Below are positions 46,301 through 53,911 of a DNA stretch of 64,000 nucleotides, one piece after another. The stretch is from CAZQXD01 sp964597315. Its GTDB lineage: Bacteria > Pseudomonadota > Gammaproteobacteria > Competibacterales > Competibacteraceae. Numbering within the stretch: the first letter of the stretch is position 1; each line of letters opens with the position of its first letter. The stretch spans positions 1 to 64,000 of the forward strand of contig CAZQXD010000020.1 of NCBI GenBank assembly GCA_964597315.1, given 5' to 3'. The notes beneath the pieces are model-generated. The model made no database searches, was not told where the DNA came from, and worked only from the letters and a program-made list of their open reading frames with translations. The position numbers were made by a program, and so were the translations under genes.

Positions 46301-46954
46301 GGTGTCCCCTCGGCCCACCAGTTTCATGAGCGGGCTGACCTCATGGGACACGCTGACCTGGGTGAAGCCCATGGACCGGGCCAGCGCCGCCACCTGGCGC
46401 TCGTGGCCGGTGTGCCGAAAGCCGTGGATCAGGACGATGGCGCAGGCGCGGATGCCGTCGTCATAGGCGGCCTGGAGGTCCCGGCGGGCGGTCTCCAGGT
46501 CCACGGGGCTGAGTACTTGGCCGTCCACGGCCACCCGCTCGTCCACCTCCACTACCCGTTCATAAAGCAGTTCCGGCTGCACGATATGCAGGGCGAAAAT
46601 ATCGGGGCGGGTCTGGTAGCCGATGCGCAGGGCATCCCCGAAACCTCGGGTGATGGCCAGCACCGTGCGGTCTCCCTTGCGCTCTAGCAGGGCGTTGGTG
46701 GCCACCGTGGTGCCCATGCGCACCTCCTCGATCCGTTCGGCGGGAACGGGGGCTCCGGCCTCCAGGCCCAGCAACTCCCGGATGCCGTGCAGGGCGGCGT
46801 CCGGGTAGCGCTCCGGGTTTTCCGATAGCACTTTGTGGGTGATGTAGCTCCCATCGGGACGGCGGGCCACCAGGTCGGTGAAGGTGCCCCCCCGGTCGAT
46901 CCAGAACTGCCATTGGTCGGCCTTGGGGGTGGTTTGGGTCGGGCTGCTGGGCAT
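43319..46954 (-). CDS. Hydantoinase/oxoprolinase, fused HyuA-HyuB type
   Basis: The 1211-residue protein from ATG 46954 (GGAG nine bases upstream; a TTG at 46972 is less likely) joins two family halves. Residues 1 to about 690 are the ATP-binding HyuA part (WIDRGGTFTDLVARRPDG near 15, VIGFDMGGTSTDVCHY near 287); residues about 700 to the end are the HyuB part (LEVFNNLFMSIAEQMG, YMLNDPYHGGTHLPD, PGGGGFGTVSD at the C-terminus). Such fusions hydrolyse 5-oxoproline or hydantoin-like lactams with ATP. Its place after a TRAP transporter on the same strand suggests that the transporter imports its substrate. The Fic gene follows directly. Confidence 0.9.
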   Translation of the reverse strand: MPSSPTQTTPKADQWQFWIDRGGTFTDLVARRPDGSYITHKVLSENPERYPDAALHGIRELLGLEAGAPVPAERIEEVRMGTTVATNALLERKGDRTVLAITRGFGDALRIGYQTRPDIFALHIVQPELLYERVVEVDERVAVDGQVLSPVDLETARRDLQAAYDDGIRACAIVLIHGFRHTGHERQVAALARSMGFTQVSVSHEVSPLMKLVGRGDTTVVDAYLSPILKRYVDQVAGQLGDTRLLFMKSNGGLTDARLFEGKDAILSGPAGGIVACARTGQLAGFHKVIGFDMGGTSTDVCHYAGEFERSFETVVAGVRMRVPMMNIHTVAAGGGSILHFEGGRYQVGPDSAGANPGPTAYRRGGPLTVTDCNVMLGKIQPRFFPQVFGPQGDQPLDAAAVTAGFQALAETIHAATGDRRSLQEVADGFLRIAVQSMANAIKQISVQRGYDVTRYAMNCFGGAGGQHACLVADALGIKTVLIHPFAGVLSAYGMGLADITAMGERTVEAVLDDKLVAALEEDLAALEADCKDELRRQGVAHERMDTIRKLHLKYAGADTALSVDHGPRAAVVAAFESAHQQQFGFVSADTALVVELASVEVVGRTAEAGEEPEQPQRAQGRAESVATVRAYMAGQERDTPVYDIDHLLPGDAIHGPAIIREAIATIVVEPGWALRLNSRRHVILERVEALPSRVAVGTKADPVMLEVFNNLFMSIAEQMGVTLEKTAFSANIKERLDFSCALFDPQGGLVANAPHVPVHLGSMGQSVRAVLAAQGDSLRPGDVYMLNDPYHGGTHLPDVTVVSPVFDEAGQEILFFVASRAHHADIGGITPGSMPPDSTHIDQEGVLIDNFLLVEQGVLRRQALIELLTAGPYPARNVTQNLGDLKAQLAANGTGVRELRKMMSQFGLDVVLAYMGHVQDNAQEQVRRVLDVLKNGHFQVEMDDGARLRVAIRIDHAKRSAVIDFGNTSPQRPSNFNAPLAITRAAVLYVFRTLVDAPIPMNEGCAKPLELIVPEGSMLSPHYPAAVVAGNVEVSQAIVDALYGALGVMASAQGTMNNFTFGNDRHQHYETLCGGSGAGQGFDGASAVHTHMTNSRLTDPEVLEWRFPVRLESFGIRRGSGGSGRWRGGDGARRRIRFLEPMTAAILANHRRVPPFGLAGGEPGAVGRNWVERSDGRREDLTGTDQAAMEDGDVFVIETPGGGGFGTVSD

Positions 46955-47025
46955 GGTGGATACTCCGGGCAAACGGGGTCTAGGTTCCTTGGCTTGTTGG
47001 AAAAATAATAAAATTAATTTGGGCG

Positions 47026-48330
47026 TCAGGGTCCGCTCATGGAGGCGGGCAGCCAGGTGACCAACCCCGGCGCCACGGTGATCAGCACCACGGCTGTGAC
47101 CAGCAGAAAGAAAAACGGCAGCGCCGCCCGGGTGATGGTCACCATATCTCGCCCCGTTAGCCCCTGGAGTACGAATAGGTTAAAACCCACCGGCGGGGTG
47201 ATTTGGGACATTTCCACCACCAGCACCACGTAGATGCCGAACCACAGCAAGTCGATGCCCGCCGCCTGGACCATGGGCAGAATCACCGAAGTGGTCAGCA
47301 CCACCACCGAAATGCCGTCCAGGAAGCAGCCCAGCACCACGAAGAACAGGGTCAGGGCCGCCAGCAGGGCGAAGGGAGTCAGACCCATGGCCGCGATCCA
47401 TTCCGCCAGGGCGCGGGGCAGTCCTGTATAGCCCATGGCCACGGTCAGCACCGACGCCCCAGCCAGGATAAAGCCGATCATGCAGGAGGTGCGGGTGGCG
47501 CCCATGATCCCCTCCCGGAATGATTGCCAACTCAGGGAACCTCCCAGCCAGGACAGCACCAGCGCCCCGGTCACGCCGATGGCGGCGGCCTCGGTGGGGG
47601 TGGCCACGCCCACATAAATGGAACCAATTACCGCCACGATCAGGGCAATCACCGGCAGCAGCCGCCGGGCGCGGCCAAGCTTGTCCACAAAACTCATTGC
47701 CGGTTCCCCAGGCGGGTCCTGGCGCTTATTGAGCAGGGACCAGAGGGCCACGTAGCCCATGAACAACGCCACCAGCAACAATCCCGGCAGCACCCCGGCG
47801 ATAAACAACCGGCCAATGGAGATCTCAGCCGTCACCCCATAGACGATCATGATGATGGAGGGCGGGATCAGCAGCCCCAGGGTGCCGGAGCCGGCCAGGC
47901 TGCCGATAATCATGGATTCGGCATAGCCTCGGCGGCGCAGTTCCGGGATGGACATGCGGCCGATGGTGGCGGCGGTGGCCGCCGAGGAGCCGGATACTGC
48001 GGCGAAGATGCCGCAGCCCAGCACATTGACATGCAACAGCCGCCCCGGCAGCCGCCCCAGCCAGGGGGCCAGCCCGCTGAACATGTCCTCGGACAGACGG
48101 CTGCGGAACAGAATCTCCCCCATCCAGATAAACAGTGGCAGGGGCGCCAAGGCCCAGGAAGCCAGGGAACCCCATACGGTGCTGCCCAGTACCAGACCCG
48201 CCGGAGCGGTGGTGAAGGCGCCAAGGGCCAACAGCCCCACCGCCAGCAGGGACAGGGCCACCCACACCCCCGCCCCCAGCAGCAGAAACAACACCGCCAT
48301 TAAGATCAGACCCATGGTCAAGGTGTCCAT
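47026..48330 (-). CDS. TRAP transporter large permease (DctM type)
   Basis: The 434-residue protein is hydrophobic from end to end, about twelve helices, and shows the DctM family text: ILFRSRLSEDMFSGLAPWLGRLPGRLLHVN, then ISGSSAATAATIG-like ... AVSGSSAATAATIGRMS near 115 and LGLLIPPSIIMIVYG near 150, followed by ITPPVGFNLFVLQG near 385. It is the sodium-coupled transport channel of a tripartite importer. It starts 9 bp after the DctQ-type gene ends and is followed by the hydantoinase gene. The substrate is probably a carboxylate or lactam fed to that enzyme (inference). Confidence 0.93.
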   Translation of the reverse strand: MDTLTMGLILMAVLFLLLGAGVWVALSLLAVGLLALGAFTTAPAGLVLGSTVWGSLASWALAPLPLFIWMGEILFRSRLSEDMFSGLAPWLGRLPGRLLHVNVLGCGIFAAVSGSSAATAATIGRMSIPELRRRGYAESMIIGSLAGSGTLGLLIPPSIIMIVYGVTAEISIGRLFIAGVLPGLLLVALFMGYVALWSLLNKRQDPPGEPAMSFVDKLGRARRLLPVIALIVAVIGSIYVGVATPTEAAAIGVTGALVLSWLGGSLSWQSFREGIMGATRTSCMIGFILAGASVLTVAMGYTGLPRALAEWIAAMGLTPFALLAALTLFFVVLGCFLDGISVVVLTTSVILPMVQAAGIDLLWFGIYVVLVVEMSQITPPVGFNLFVLQGLTGRDMVTITRAALPFFFLLVTAVVLITVAPGLVTWLPASMSGP

Positions 48331-48339
48331 AATCGCCCC

Positions 48340-48849
48340 CTATTCCGCCAGTTCGCCTTCGTGACCGGCATAGGGGGGTTCCTTGCCCCGCACCAAGTCG
48401 AACAGGATCTCGGCCAGGCATAAGGTCATCACCACCAGCCCAAAGGCCATGCCCGACTGGGGAATCCACAAGGGAAAAGCCAGCACCCCGGCGGAGCGGT
48501 CGCCGTAATCCCAAGACCCCCAGGCCAGATCCACGGTCCACCAGGCGGCATAGCCCACCAGTACCAGACTAAAAACCAGGGTGAGGATCTCCAGGCCCCG
48601 GTGCAGACTGGTAGGCAGGCGGGAGGTGATCAGGGATACCCGGATATGGCCCCCGGCCCGCAAGGTGGGCGCCAGGGCAAGAAAAGTGAGGGCCGCGAAG
48701 CAGAAACCGGCCAATTCGTTGGCGTCCGGCACCACGATGCCCAGGGGGCGGGCGAGGGTCTGGGCCAGGATCAGCACCGCGATGGCGGCCATGAACAAGG
48801 CCGCCAACACCGCGCAACTGGCATACAGAAAGGCAAGCAAGCGTCGCAT
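48340..48849 (-). CDS. TRAP transporter small permease (DctQ type)
   Basis: The 169-residue protein has four predicted helices (residues about 7-30, 45-62, 86-106, 128-148) and the DctQ-like VVPDANELAGFCFAALTFLALAPTLRAGGHIRV segment. It is the small membrane subunit that works with the DctM subunit encoded next. It lies between the genes for the binding protein and the large permease, the usual order P-Q-M. Confidence 0.9.
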   Translation of the reverse strand: MRRLLAFLYASCAVLAALFMAAIAVLILAQTLARPLGIVVPDANELAGFCFAALTFLALAPTLRAGGHIRVSLITSRLPTSLHRGLEILTLVFSLVLVGYAAWWTVDLAWGSWDYGDRSAGVLAFPLWIPQSGMAFGLVVMTLCLAEILFDLVRGKEPPYAGHEGELAE

Positions 48850-48888
48850 GGGGGCGTCTCCGATGGGGGAGGGGGCGCGACCGGAGGC

Positions 48889-49857
48889 TTATTGGCTCAG
48901 ATAGCGCTCGATGACCTGACTACCCGCCTCGCCGGCCTGTTGGCGCCAGTCCTGGGTCATGGTTTCGCCCACGGCCTGGAGTTCGCTCCGAAGCGTGGCC
49001 GACGGCGTCTGCACCTGGATGCCGTTCTCCGTCAGGGCCTGCTTCATGGCCTCCCCCTCGGCCATGCTCATCTCCCAGCCCCGCTGCTCGGCGGCCTGGG
49101 CGGCCTCCATCACCGCCTGTTGGGTGGCCTCGTCCAGAGCATCGAAGGCGCGGCGGTTGACGATCACCATATTCTTCGGAATCCACGCTTGGATATCGTT
49201 GAAGTAATTCACAAAATCCCAGGCCCTGGAATTCACTCCAGTGGTGGGCGAGGTCATCATGGCGTCCACGATGCCGGTGGCGAAAGCCTGGGGAATTTCC
49301 GGCACCTCCACCTGGGTGGGCACCATGCCGGTGAGGGTGGCCAATTGCGAGGTGGCGCTGTTATAGGCCCGGAACTTCAGCCCCTCCAGATCGGCCAGCG
49401 CCTCCACGGGCTTGTTGGTGTACAGCCCCTGGGCGGGCCAGGGCACGGCGTAAAGCAACATCAATCGGTCACGGGCCAGACGCTGTTCGATGTATTCCCG
49501 AGACGCCTCCCAAAGCTTGCGGGCCCGGTCATAGTCGGTGGCCAGAAAGGGAATGGAATCGACGCTGAAAATGGGGTCCTCGTTACCCAGCAAGGAGATG
49601 AACACCTCTCCGGCCTGGACTTGCCCGGTCTGTACGGCGCGCTTGATCTGGGGATGTTTGATGAGAGAACCGGCGGTATGGACCGTGATGTTAAGGTCGC
49701 CGCCGGTGGCCTGTTCAATCTCGGAGGCGAACTGGATGATGTTTTTGGTATGGAAGGTGGCGTCCGGGTAAGGAGTGGCCATGTTCCAATCCACCGCGTG
49801 AGCGGCTCCAGCCAGCAGGCCCGCCAGCAGTCCGCCATAGAGTTTCAGGTAGCCCAT
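48889..49857 (-). CDS. TRAP transporter periplasmic substrate-binding protein (DctP type)
   Basis: The 322-residue protein begins at ATG 49857 with GGAGAG upstream and has a Sec signal (YLKLYGGLLAGLLAGAAHA). The mature part has the DctP fold text: ATPYPDATFHTKNIIQFASE, GEVFISLLGNEDPIFSVDSIPFL, and the Arg in LEGLKFRAYNS near 158 that normally holds the substrate carboxylate, then AWIPKNMVIVNRRAFDAL. It captures the solute in the periplasm for the DctQM permease. It is the first gene of the dctPQM-hydantoinase unit. Confidence 0.92.
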   Translation of the reverse strand: MGYLKLYGGLLAGLLAGAAHAVDWNMATPYPDATFHTKNIIQFASEIEQATGGDLNITVHTAGSLIKHPQIKRAVQTGQVQAGEVFISLLGNEDPIFSVDSIPFLATDYDRARKLWEASREYIEQRLARDRLMLLYAVPWPAQGLYTNKPVEALADLEGLKFRAYNSATSQLATLTGMVPTQVEVPEIPQAFATGIVDAMMTSPTTGVNSRAWDFVNYFNDIQAWIPKNMVIVNRRAFDALDEATQQAVMEAAQAAEQRGWEMSMAEGEAMKQALTENGIQVQTPSATLRSELQAVGETMTQDWRQQAGEAGSQVIERYLSQ

Positions 49858-50129
49858 GGGTGATTCTCTCCTCTTGGGTGCTTTGCCCGAACAGCAGGCA
49901 GGGTTGAAATAGACTGTATTTGCATCGACGGTTGGGCGCACCGTTCAGCGCCCCTGTGAATAAAGCATAGTCTCTGTGGTGATTTCGCCCGAGGAATTGG
50001 GGAGGGTGTGAGGCGTGTTTGTGGGCTGGCCGGGACCAGGATAGGGGCAGGGAGAACTGATGGCCCGGGCGGCCTGGTCATTAAAGGCCAATCAAGGTGG
50101 AGCAGGCCCAGGTCAGTCGCTTTTCCGCC

Positions 50130-50242
50130 CGAGTCCAGGCCCGACAGACCATCTTCGGGTACCTCGAAGTTTTTCAAACCGGCTGCGCCGCTATTCCAGC
50201 CTGGCTCAAGTTGTCAATGCCGCCCGGATTGCGTTTGAATAG
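50130..50242 (+). pseudogene. IS3-family transposase OrfB C-terminal remnant, frameshifted
   Basis: One frame reads RVQARQTIFGYLEVF from 50130; one base is missing in the following T run, and the next frame continues SNRLRRYSSLAQVVNAARIAFE to a stop at 50240-50242. Joined, this matches the usual IS3 OrfB end (xRxEARxAIFxYIEVFYNRxRRHSxLGYxSPxxFE). Nothing upstream continues the transposase, so it is a decayed fragment. Confidence 0.65.
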
Positions 50243-50670
50243 GGATATGGAAGCAATCTCATGCGAAATAAAATTTATTATTTTCAATAAGTTGATATTA
50301 CGCATTGCGTGTAATTGCGTGTTCATTGGCTAACGTACAGCAATCCTTATTGAGGCGCTCTAAGACATAGATGCTGGCCTGGGGGAAGCGCCGCGCCGAT
50401 GGCCAGCCGATGTCCGAGCTGGCACCCTGCATCTTGCCGTGTAGGACGGTGAGGTGCCGGGGCTTAGAGAGGCGGTAGAGGTGCGTCTCCCAGCGTTCAG
50501 GATGCATAGAGGCTTTTCTGGTCCTTAGCAGTCGGTCCAAGCTGCGGCCGTGGGACTGTCGGTGGCAGGAAACAGGGTGGCAGATTAACAAACTCGATCA
50601 GTGGGGGAAAAGCTTTCGTTCTGCCTCCCAACCCCCTCCTGCTCGACCAAACGCCGCCCAGCGCCAGGTG

Positions 50671-50751
50671 TTATTCGACCTGTTGCAAGGCGTAGCGGTT
50701 GTTGAGGCTATTCCGCTGGTCGTGTGCCGATACGGTGAGATCTTTAGCCAT
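50671..50751 (-). pseudogene. Start of a disrupted gene, 26 codons before a stop
   Basis: An ATG at 50751 has an excellent ribosome site (AGGAGG, seven bases upstream) and opens MAKDLTVSAHDQRNSLNNRY..., ending at TAA 50673-50671. Past the stop the same frame reads HLALGGV. The NNRYALQQVE-x-HLALGGV text recalls the N-terminus of a family of DNA-binding proteins seen beside virulence or Fic-like genes, with GAA changed to TAA, but I hold this resemblance loosely. The strong ribosome site says that a real gene once began here. Confidence 0.4.
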
Positions 50752-50834
50752 GACCTGCCTCCTCGTGATGCTCGGAGTGTACCGAGGTCAAGGTTCCCTT
50801 GAATCGCTCCGGGTTCTCTTTTGCGGTTGCGGCC

Positions 50835-51479
50835 CTAAGGCTCCAACCGTTCCATCACCCAGCCAGCCCCTTCCCGCCGGTAGCGCAGCCGGTCATGGAG
50901 GCGGCTGGGCCGGCCCTGCCAGAATTCCATGGCGGTGGGCGCCAGCCGGTAGCCGCCCCAGTGCGCCGGGCAGGGGGTGTGGCCGTCGCTGTGGCGATCC
51001 TCCAACTCCCGGAAGCGTCGCTCCAACTCCCCGCGATCCGCCACTACCCGGCTCTGGGCGGAGGCCAAGGCCCCCAATCGGCTGCCCAGGGGGCGGCTGG
51101 CGAAATAGGTTTCGGTCTCGGCCCGGTTGGTTTGGGTGACGCTGCCCCGGATACGCACTTGTCGCTCCAACTCCTTCCACAAAAACACCAGGCAGGCTCG
51201 GGGATTGGCGGCCAGTTGTCGGCCCTTGTCGCTGGCGTAATTGGTGTAGAACACAAAACCCGCCGGGTCATAGCCTTTGAGCAGCACCACCCGGGCGTCA
51301 GGCTGGCCGTGGGCGTCCACCGTGGCCAGGGTCATGGCGTTGGGTTCCGGCAGTTGGGCGTTGAGGGCTTCCCCAAGCCAGCGACCGAATTGCTGGAAAG
51401 GGTCCGGGTCCACGTGGCGCTTGTCCAGCAGGCCCTCGGCGTATTCGCGGCGTAGGTCGGCAAGGGTTTGGTGGTTCAT
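50835..51479 (-). CDS. pdxH: Pyridoxamine/pyridoxine 5'-phosphate oxidase
   Basis: The 214-residue FMN enzyme makes pyridoxal 5'-phosphate in the last step of vitamin B6 synthesis and salvage. The start at ATG 51479 has AGGAA six bases upstream. Family text is complete: LRREYAEGLLDKRHVDPDPFQQF at the start, NAMTLATVDAHGQPDARVVLLKG near 46, FVFYTNYASDKGRQL near 75, and PCPAHWGGYRLAPTAMEFWQGRPSRLHDR near 170. Length equals that of E. coli PdxH (218). Confidence 0.96.
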   Translation of the reverse strand: MNHQTLADLRREYAEGLLDKRHVDPDPFQQFGRWLGEALNAQLPEPNAMTLATVDAHGQPDARVVLLKGYDPAGFVFYTNYASDKGRQLAANPRACLVFLWKELERQVRIRGSVTQTNRAETETYFASRPLGSRLGALASAQSRVVADRGELERRFRELEDRHSDGHTPCPAHWGGYRLAPTAMEFWQGRPSRLHDRLRYRREGAGWVMERLEP

Positions 51480-51542
51480 GGGCGTTCCTAAGTCGGGCGG
51501 AAAGCAGGGCAAGTGAATTATCGCAATCCTATCCGGTCGGCG

Positions 51543-51680
51543 CTATGCGGTCACGTTCTGAACCCGGTTGCGGCCCTCCCGCTTGGCCTGGTATAGGGTA
51601 GCGTCGGCCTGGCGCTTGGGGTCCTCGGGATGGGTTTCGGGTCGGCGCGCCAGGCCAACGTTAATTATTATTTGCTCCGT
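51543..51680 (-). pseudogene. Truncated diguanylate cyclase (GGDEF) C-terminus
   Basis: The frame ending at 51543 reads INVGLARRPETHPEDPKRQA then DATLYQAKREGRNRVQNVTA, the classic last 40 residues of a GGDEF domain (xxSIGxA ... ADxALYxAKxxGRNRV). Nothing upstream matches; the similarity stops at about 51680, exactly where the ribosome site of the acetyltransferase gene begins. The catalytic GGDEF residues are gone, so this is a remnant cut by the incoming DNA or by a deletion. Confidence 0.75.
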
Positions 51681-51691
51681 GGGAGGAACCG

Positions 51692-52258
51692 ATGAAGAGA
51701 AGCGAAAAAGATAAGATGCTTGCGGGTGAACTCTATACCGCCAGTTGTCCTGAACTCGTGGCCGACAACGCACGGGCTAGTGAGTGGACCAACCGCTATA
51801 ACGCATCCCTTGCGGCGACACCGCAAGAACGCCATGTGATGTTGACGGAGCTGTTCGCAGCGGTTGGAGAAGGCGCTGTTATACGTCCACCCTTCCACTG
51901 TGACTACGGCTACAACATCAGCCTTGGCCGGGGCGTTTTTCTGAACTTCAATTGCATTATTCTGGATGTGGTCCAAGTATCCATTGGCGATCTCACCCAG
52001 ATTGGAGCGGGTGTGCAGATTTTGACACCCGACCATCCCCGCGACCCGGTGCAACGCAAATCGGGCCTTGAGTTCGGACGGCCCATCCATATCGGGAGCA
52101 ATGTCTGGATCGGTAGCGGCGCACTGATTATGCCGGGCGTCACGATCGGCGATGATGTGATTATTGGCGCGGGAAGCGTGGTCACCCGTGACATTCCGAC
52201 CGGCGCTACTGCTGTTGGCAATCCTGCCCGCGTAAAATCCTCATCGCCATCCGCCTGA
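51692..52258 (+). CDS. Maltose/galactoside-type sugar O-acetyltransferase (left-handed beta-helix)
   Basis: The 188-residue protein, with GGGAGGA before ATG 51692, has the Maa N-terminal domain (KDKMLAGELYTASCPELVADNARA) and hexapeptide repeats forming a left-handed beta-helix (VIRPPFHCDYGYNISLGRGV, IGSNVWIGSGALIMPGVTIG, DDVIIGAGSVVTRDIP). The usual catalytic His is present in LTPDHPRD near 112. It transfers acetyl from acetyl-CoA to a sugar or similar hydroxyl. It sits against a truncated GGDEF gene and is less G+C-rich than its neighbours, suggesting gain by transfer. Confidence 0.92.
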   Translation: MKRSEKDKMLAGELYTASCPELVADNARASEWTNRYNASLAATPQERHVMLTELFAAVGEGAVIRPPFHCDYGYNISLGRGVFLNFNCIILDVVQVSIGDLTQIGAGVQILTPDHPRDPVQRKSGLEFGRPIHIGSNVWIGSGALIMPGVTIGDDVIIGAGSVVTRDIPTGATAVGNPARVKSSSPSA

Positions 52259-52890
52259 AGACTTATCCCGCGTTTCCCACTCAAAGTTGAAAATGCGCCG
52301 ATAGGAATGCCAAATAAGTGCTTCAGCACTCTCAATTATGATCTACAAATGTAGGTGTCTTAAGAAAGGCAGACCTGGGAGAATGTGGGGGCGCTCAAGA
52401 TTCCTCCCGTGGCCTATGAACGGGACAGGCTCAACAACATTTTTGAGGCGACGCCGTGATGCTACGAATAAAAAACCACCCAATCGCCCATCAACGACGC
52501 GTCCGAAATAGTCGTAAGGGTCACCTCCCATAGCTAAACAGCTTAGGCATCAGGGCATGGACATGGAACGCATGGTCCCACTGGCCCACAGGCATCTGCT
52601 CCAACCTCTCTCACTGCAAGATGTTTGTAAGAAGTTTAGGGAGCCTACCTTATGCTGAATATTGCCCGGATCGGCTTCGGTCATAGCGAGTTTATGGCTC
52701 GAAGGTCGGATGCCGCCTTGTGGCGCGGCTCCGCTGGTGCGGGCCGAGGCGGGGCAGGCGTCCTTGCGCCGTAAACAGGTAATAAATCTGTAGGTATCGA
52801 CCGGTGAGGTTCGCGGTCCATGAACAGCTTCCGTCGGCAAGACGGAGGTTTTGGTAGACATCAACCACTCTGTAACTGAAGGCAATATAT
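52259..52890 (+). promoter_or_regulatory. Upstream region of the sugar ABC operon
   Basis: A 632-bp stretch without a gene that I can support. It should hold the promoter for the binding-protein gene at 52891, whose ribosome site is the modest GAAGGC about 9 bases before the ATG. Short frames here (for example 52343-52531 minus) have no ribosome site or recognisable family text. No strong -35/-10 pair stood out. Confidence 0.35.
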
Positions 52891-53829
52891 ATGAAAAATC
52901 TATTCCTAGGCATCACGGCGTCGGCCGTGTTGGCGAGCGGTATGGCCATGGCCGCCGACGCCCCGCGCATCGTGGTGGTGACCCACGGCCAAGCGGCCGA
53001 TCCGTTTTGGTCGGTTGCCAAAAACGGTGTGGATCAGGCAGCCAAGGACTCGGGGGCCGAGGTGGAATACCGCGCCCCGGATCGCTTTGACATGGTACAG
53101 ATGGCGCAACTCATCGAAGCGGCGGTGGCCTCAGACCCGGACGGTTTGGTAGTGACCATCCCCGACGGCGCGGCCTTGGGCGACTCTATCCGGGCGGCGA
53201 TCGATGCTGGCATCCCGGTGATCTCCATGAACTCCGGTTCGGACGTACGCAAGGAGCTGGGGGTGCTGCTGCACGTGGGTCAGGGCGAGTACGATGCCGG
53301 TAAAGGTGGGGGAGAACGGATGGCTGCCGAGGGGGGCAAGCGGGGCCTGTGCATCAACCACGAGCAGGGCAACGTGGCGCTGGACCTGCGCTGCCAGGGC
53401 TTTGAGGATGGCCTAGGCGGTGCAGTGGACACTTTGGCGGTGAGCACCGATCCCACCGAGATTCGTAATGCCGTGACCGCCTACCTTACCCAGAATGAGG
53501 ACGTGGACACCATCCTGGCCGCCGGTCCGGTTAGCGCCGAGCCGGCCTTGGCCTCGCTGGAGGAGCAGGGTTTGGTGGGCGAGATCAAGCTGGGCACGTT
53601 CGACCTGACGCCCTCCGTGCTGAGCGCCCTGGACGCCGGTAAAATGACGTTTGCCATCGATCAGCAGCAGTACCTGCAAGGTTATTTGCCGGTCATGTTC
53701 CTGACCCTGTACCACAAATACGGGCTCATGCCCGGCGACGACGTGCAAACGGGTCCTGGCTTTGTCACCCATGTCTTGATCATCTTGCGAAAGCTCGNNN
53801 NNNNNNNGAGCAAGCAGGGTATCCGCTAA
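52891..53829 (+). CDS. Periplasmic sugar-binding protein of an inositol-type ABC transporter, interrupted by an N gap
   Basis: The protein has a Sec signal (about residues 1-21) and a type I periplasmic binding fold: RIVVVTHGQAADPFWSVAKN near 26, the AAxxxKDSGAEVEY region, DPDGLVVTIPD near 88 and GLVGEIKLGTFDLTP near 230. It would bind a sugar or cyclitol; the neighbouring iol genes point to inositol (inference). The reading frame contains ten unknown bases at 53798-53807. The nine residues before them (HVLIILRKL) do not fit the family, in which TGPGFVT is normally followed by a short helix and LSKQGIR; SKQGIR does resume after the gap. The C-terminus is therefore a probable assembly artefact. 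Confidence 0.85.
   Translation: MKNLFLGITASAVLASGMAMAADAPRIVVVTHGQAADPFWSVAKNGVDQAAKDSGAEVEYRAPDRFDMVQMAQLIEAAVASDPDGLVVTIPDGAALGDSIRAAIDAGIPVISMNSGSDVRKELGVLLHVGQGEYDAGKGGGERMAAEGGKRGLCINHEQGNVALDLRCQGFEDGLGGAVDTLAVSTDPTEIRNAVTAYLTQNEDVDTILAAGPVSAEPALASLEEQGLVGEIKLGTFDLTPSVLSALDAGKMTFAIDQQQYLQGYLPVMFLTLYHKYGLMPGDDVQTGPGFVTHVLIILRKLXXXXSKQGIR
53798..53807. other. Assembly gap (10 N)
   Basis: Ten N lie inside the binding-protein gene. About 30 bases before it are also out of character for the family. True length and sequence here are unknown, and linkage of left and right parts of the window depends on scaffolding. Confidence 0.99.
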
Positions 53830-53911
53830 GCGTGTTCTGTTGACATAGTGGGATCCATCGGTCGGCGACAATGCCCGGATGGACCCCTCAGATAGAGGGG
53901 GTGCAAGCACT

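Larger units (their letters stand above)
49858..50834. other. Gene-poor degraded stretch between dctP-like gene and pdxH
   Basis: Nearly 1 kb with no intact recognised gene. It should contain the promoter of the TRAP operon (right side of 49857). Within it I can support only an IS3 orfB tail (50130-50242) and a short ORF that ends early (50671-50751). A 97-codon minus-strand frame at 50298-50591 has no ribosome site or family resemblance that I can support. No tRNA was found. Confidence 0.6.

Noticed and set aside
45206..46687. 493-codon plus-strand frame across the hydantoinase gene
   Set aside because: Shadow of a strongly supported gene on the minus strand.
50298..50591. 97-codon minus-strand frame
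   Set aside because: No ribosome site, no domain text that I can recognise, and it lies in a decaying region.
49858..52890. Search for tRNA or other structural RNA genes as integration sites
   Set aside because: No cloverleaf or TTCGANTC-type arm with matching acceptor stems was found by eye.
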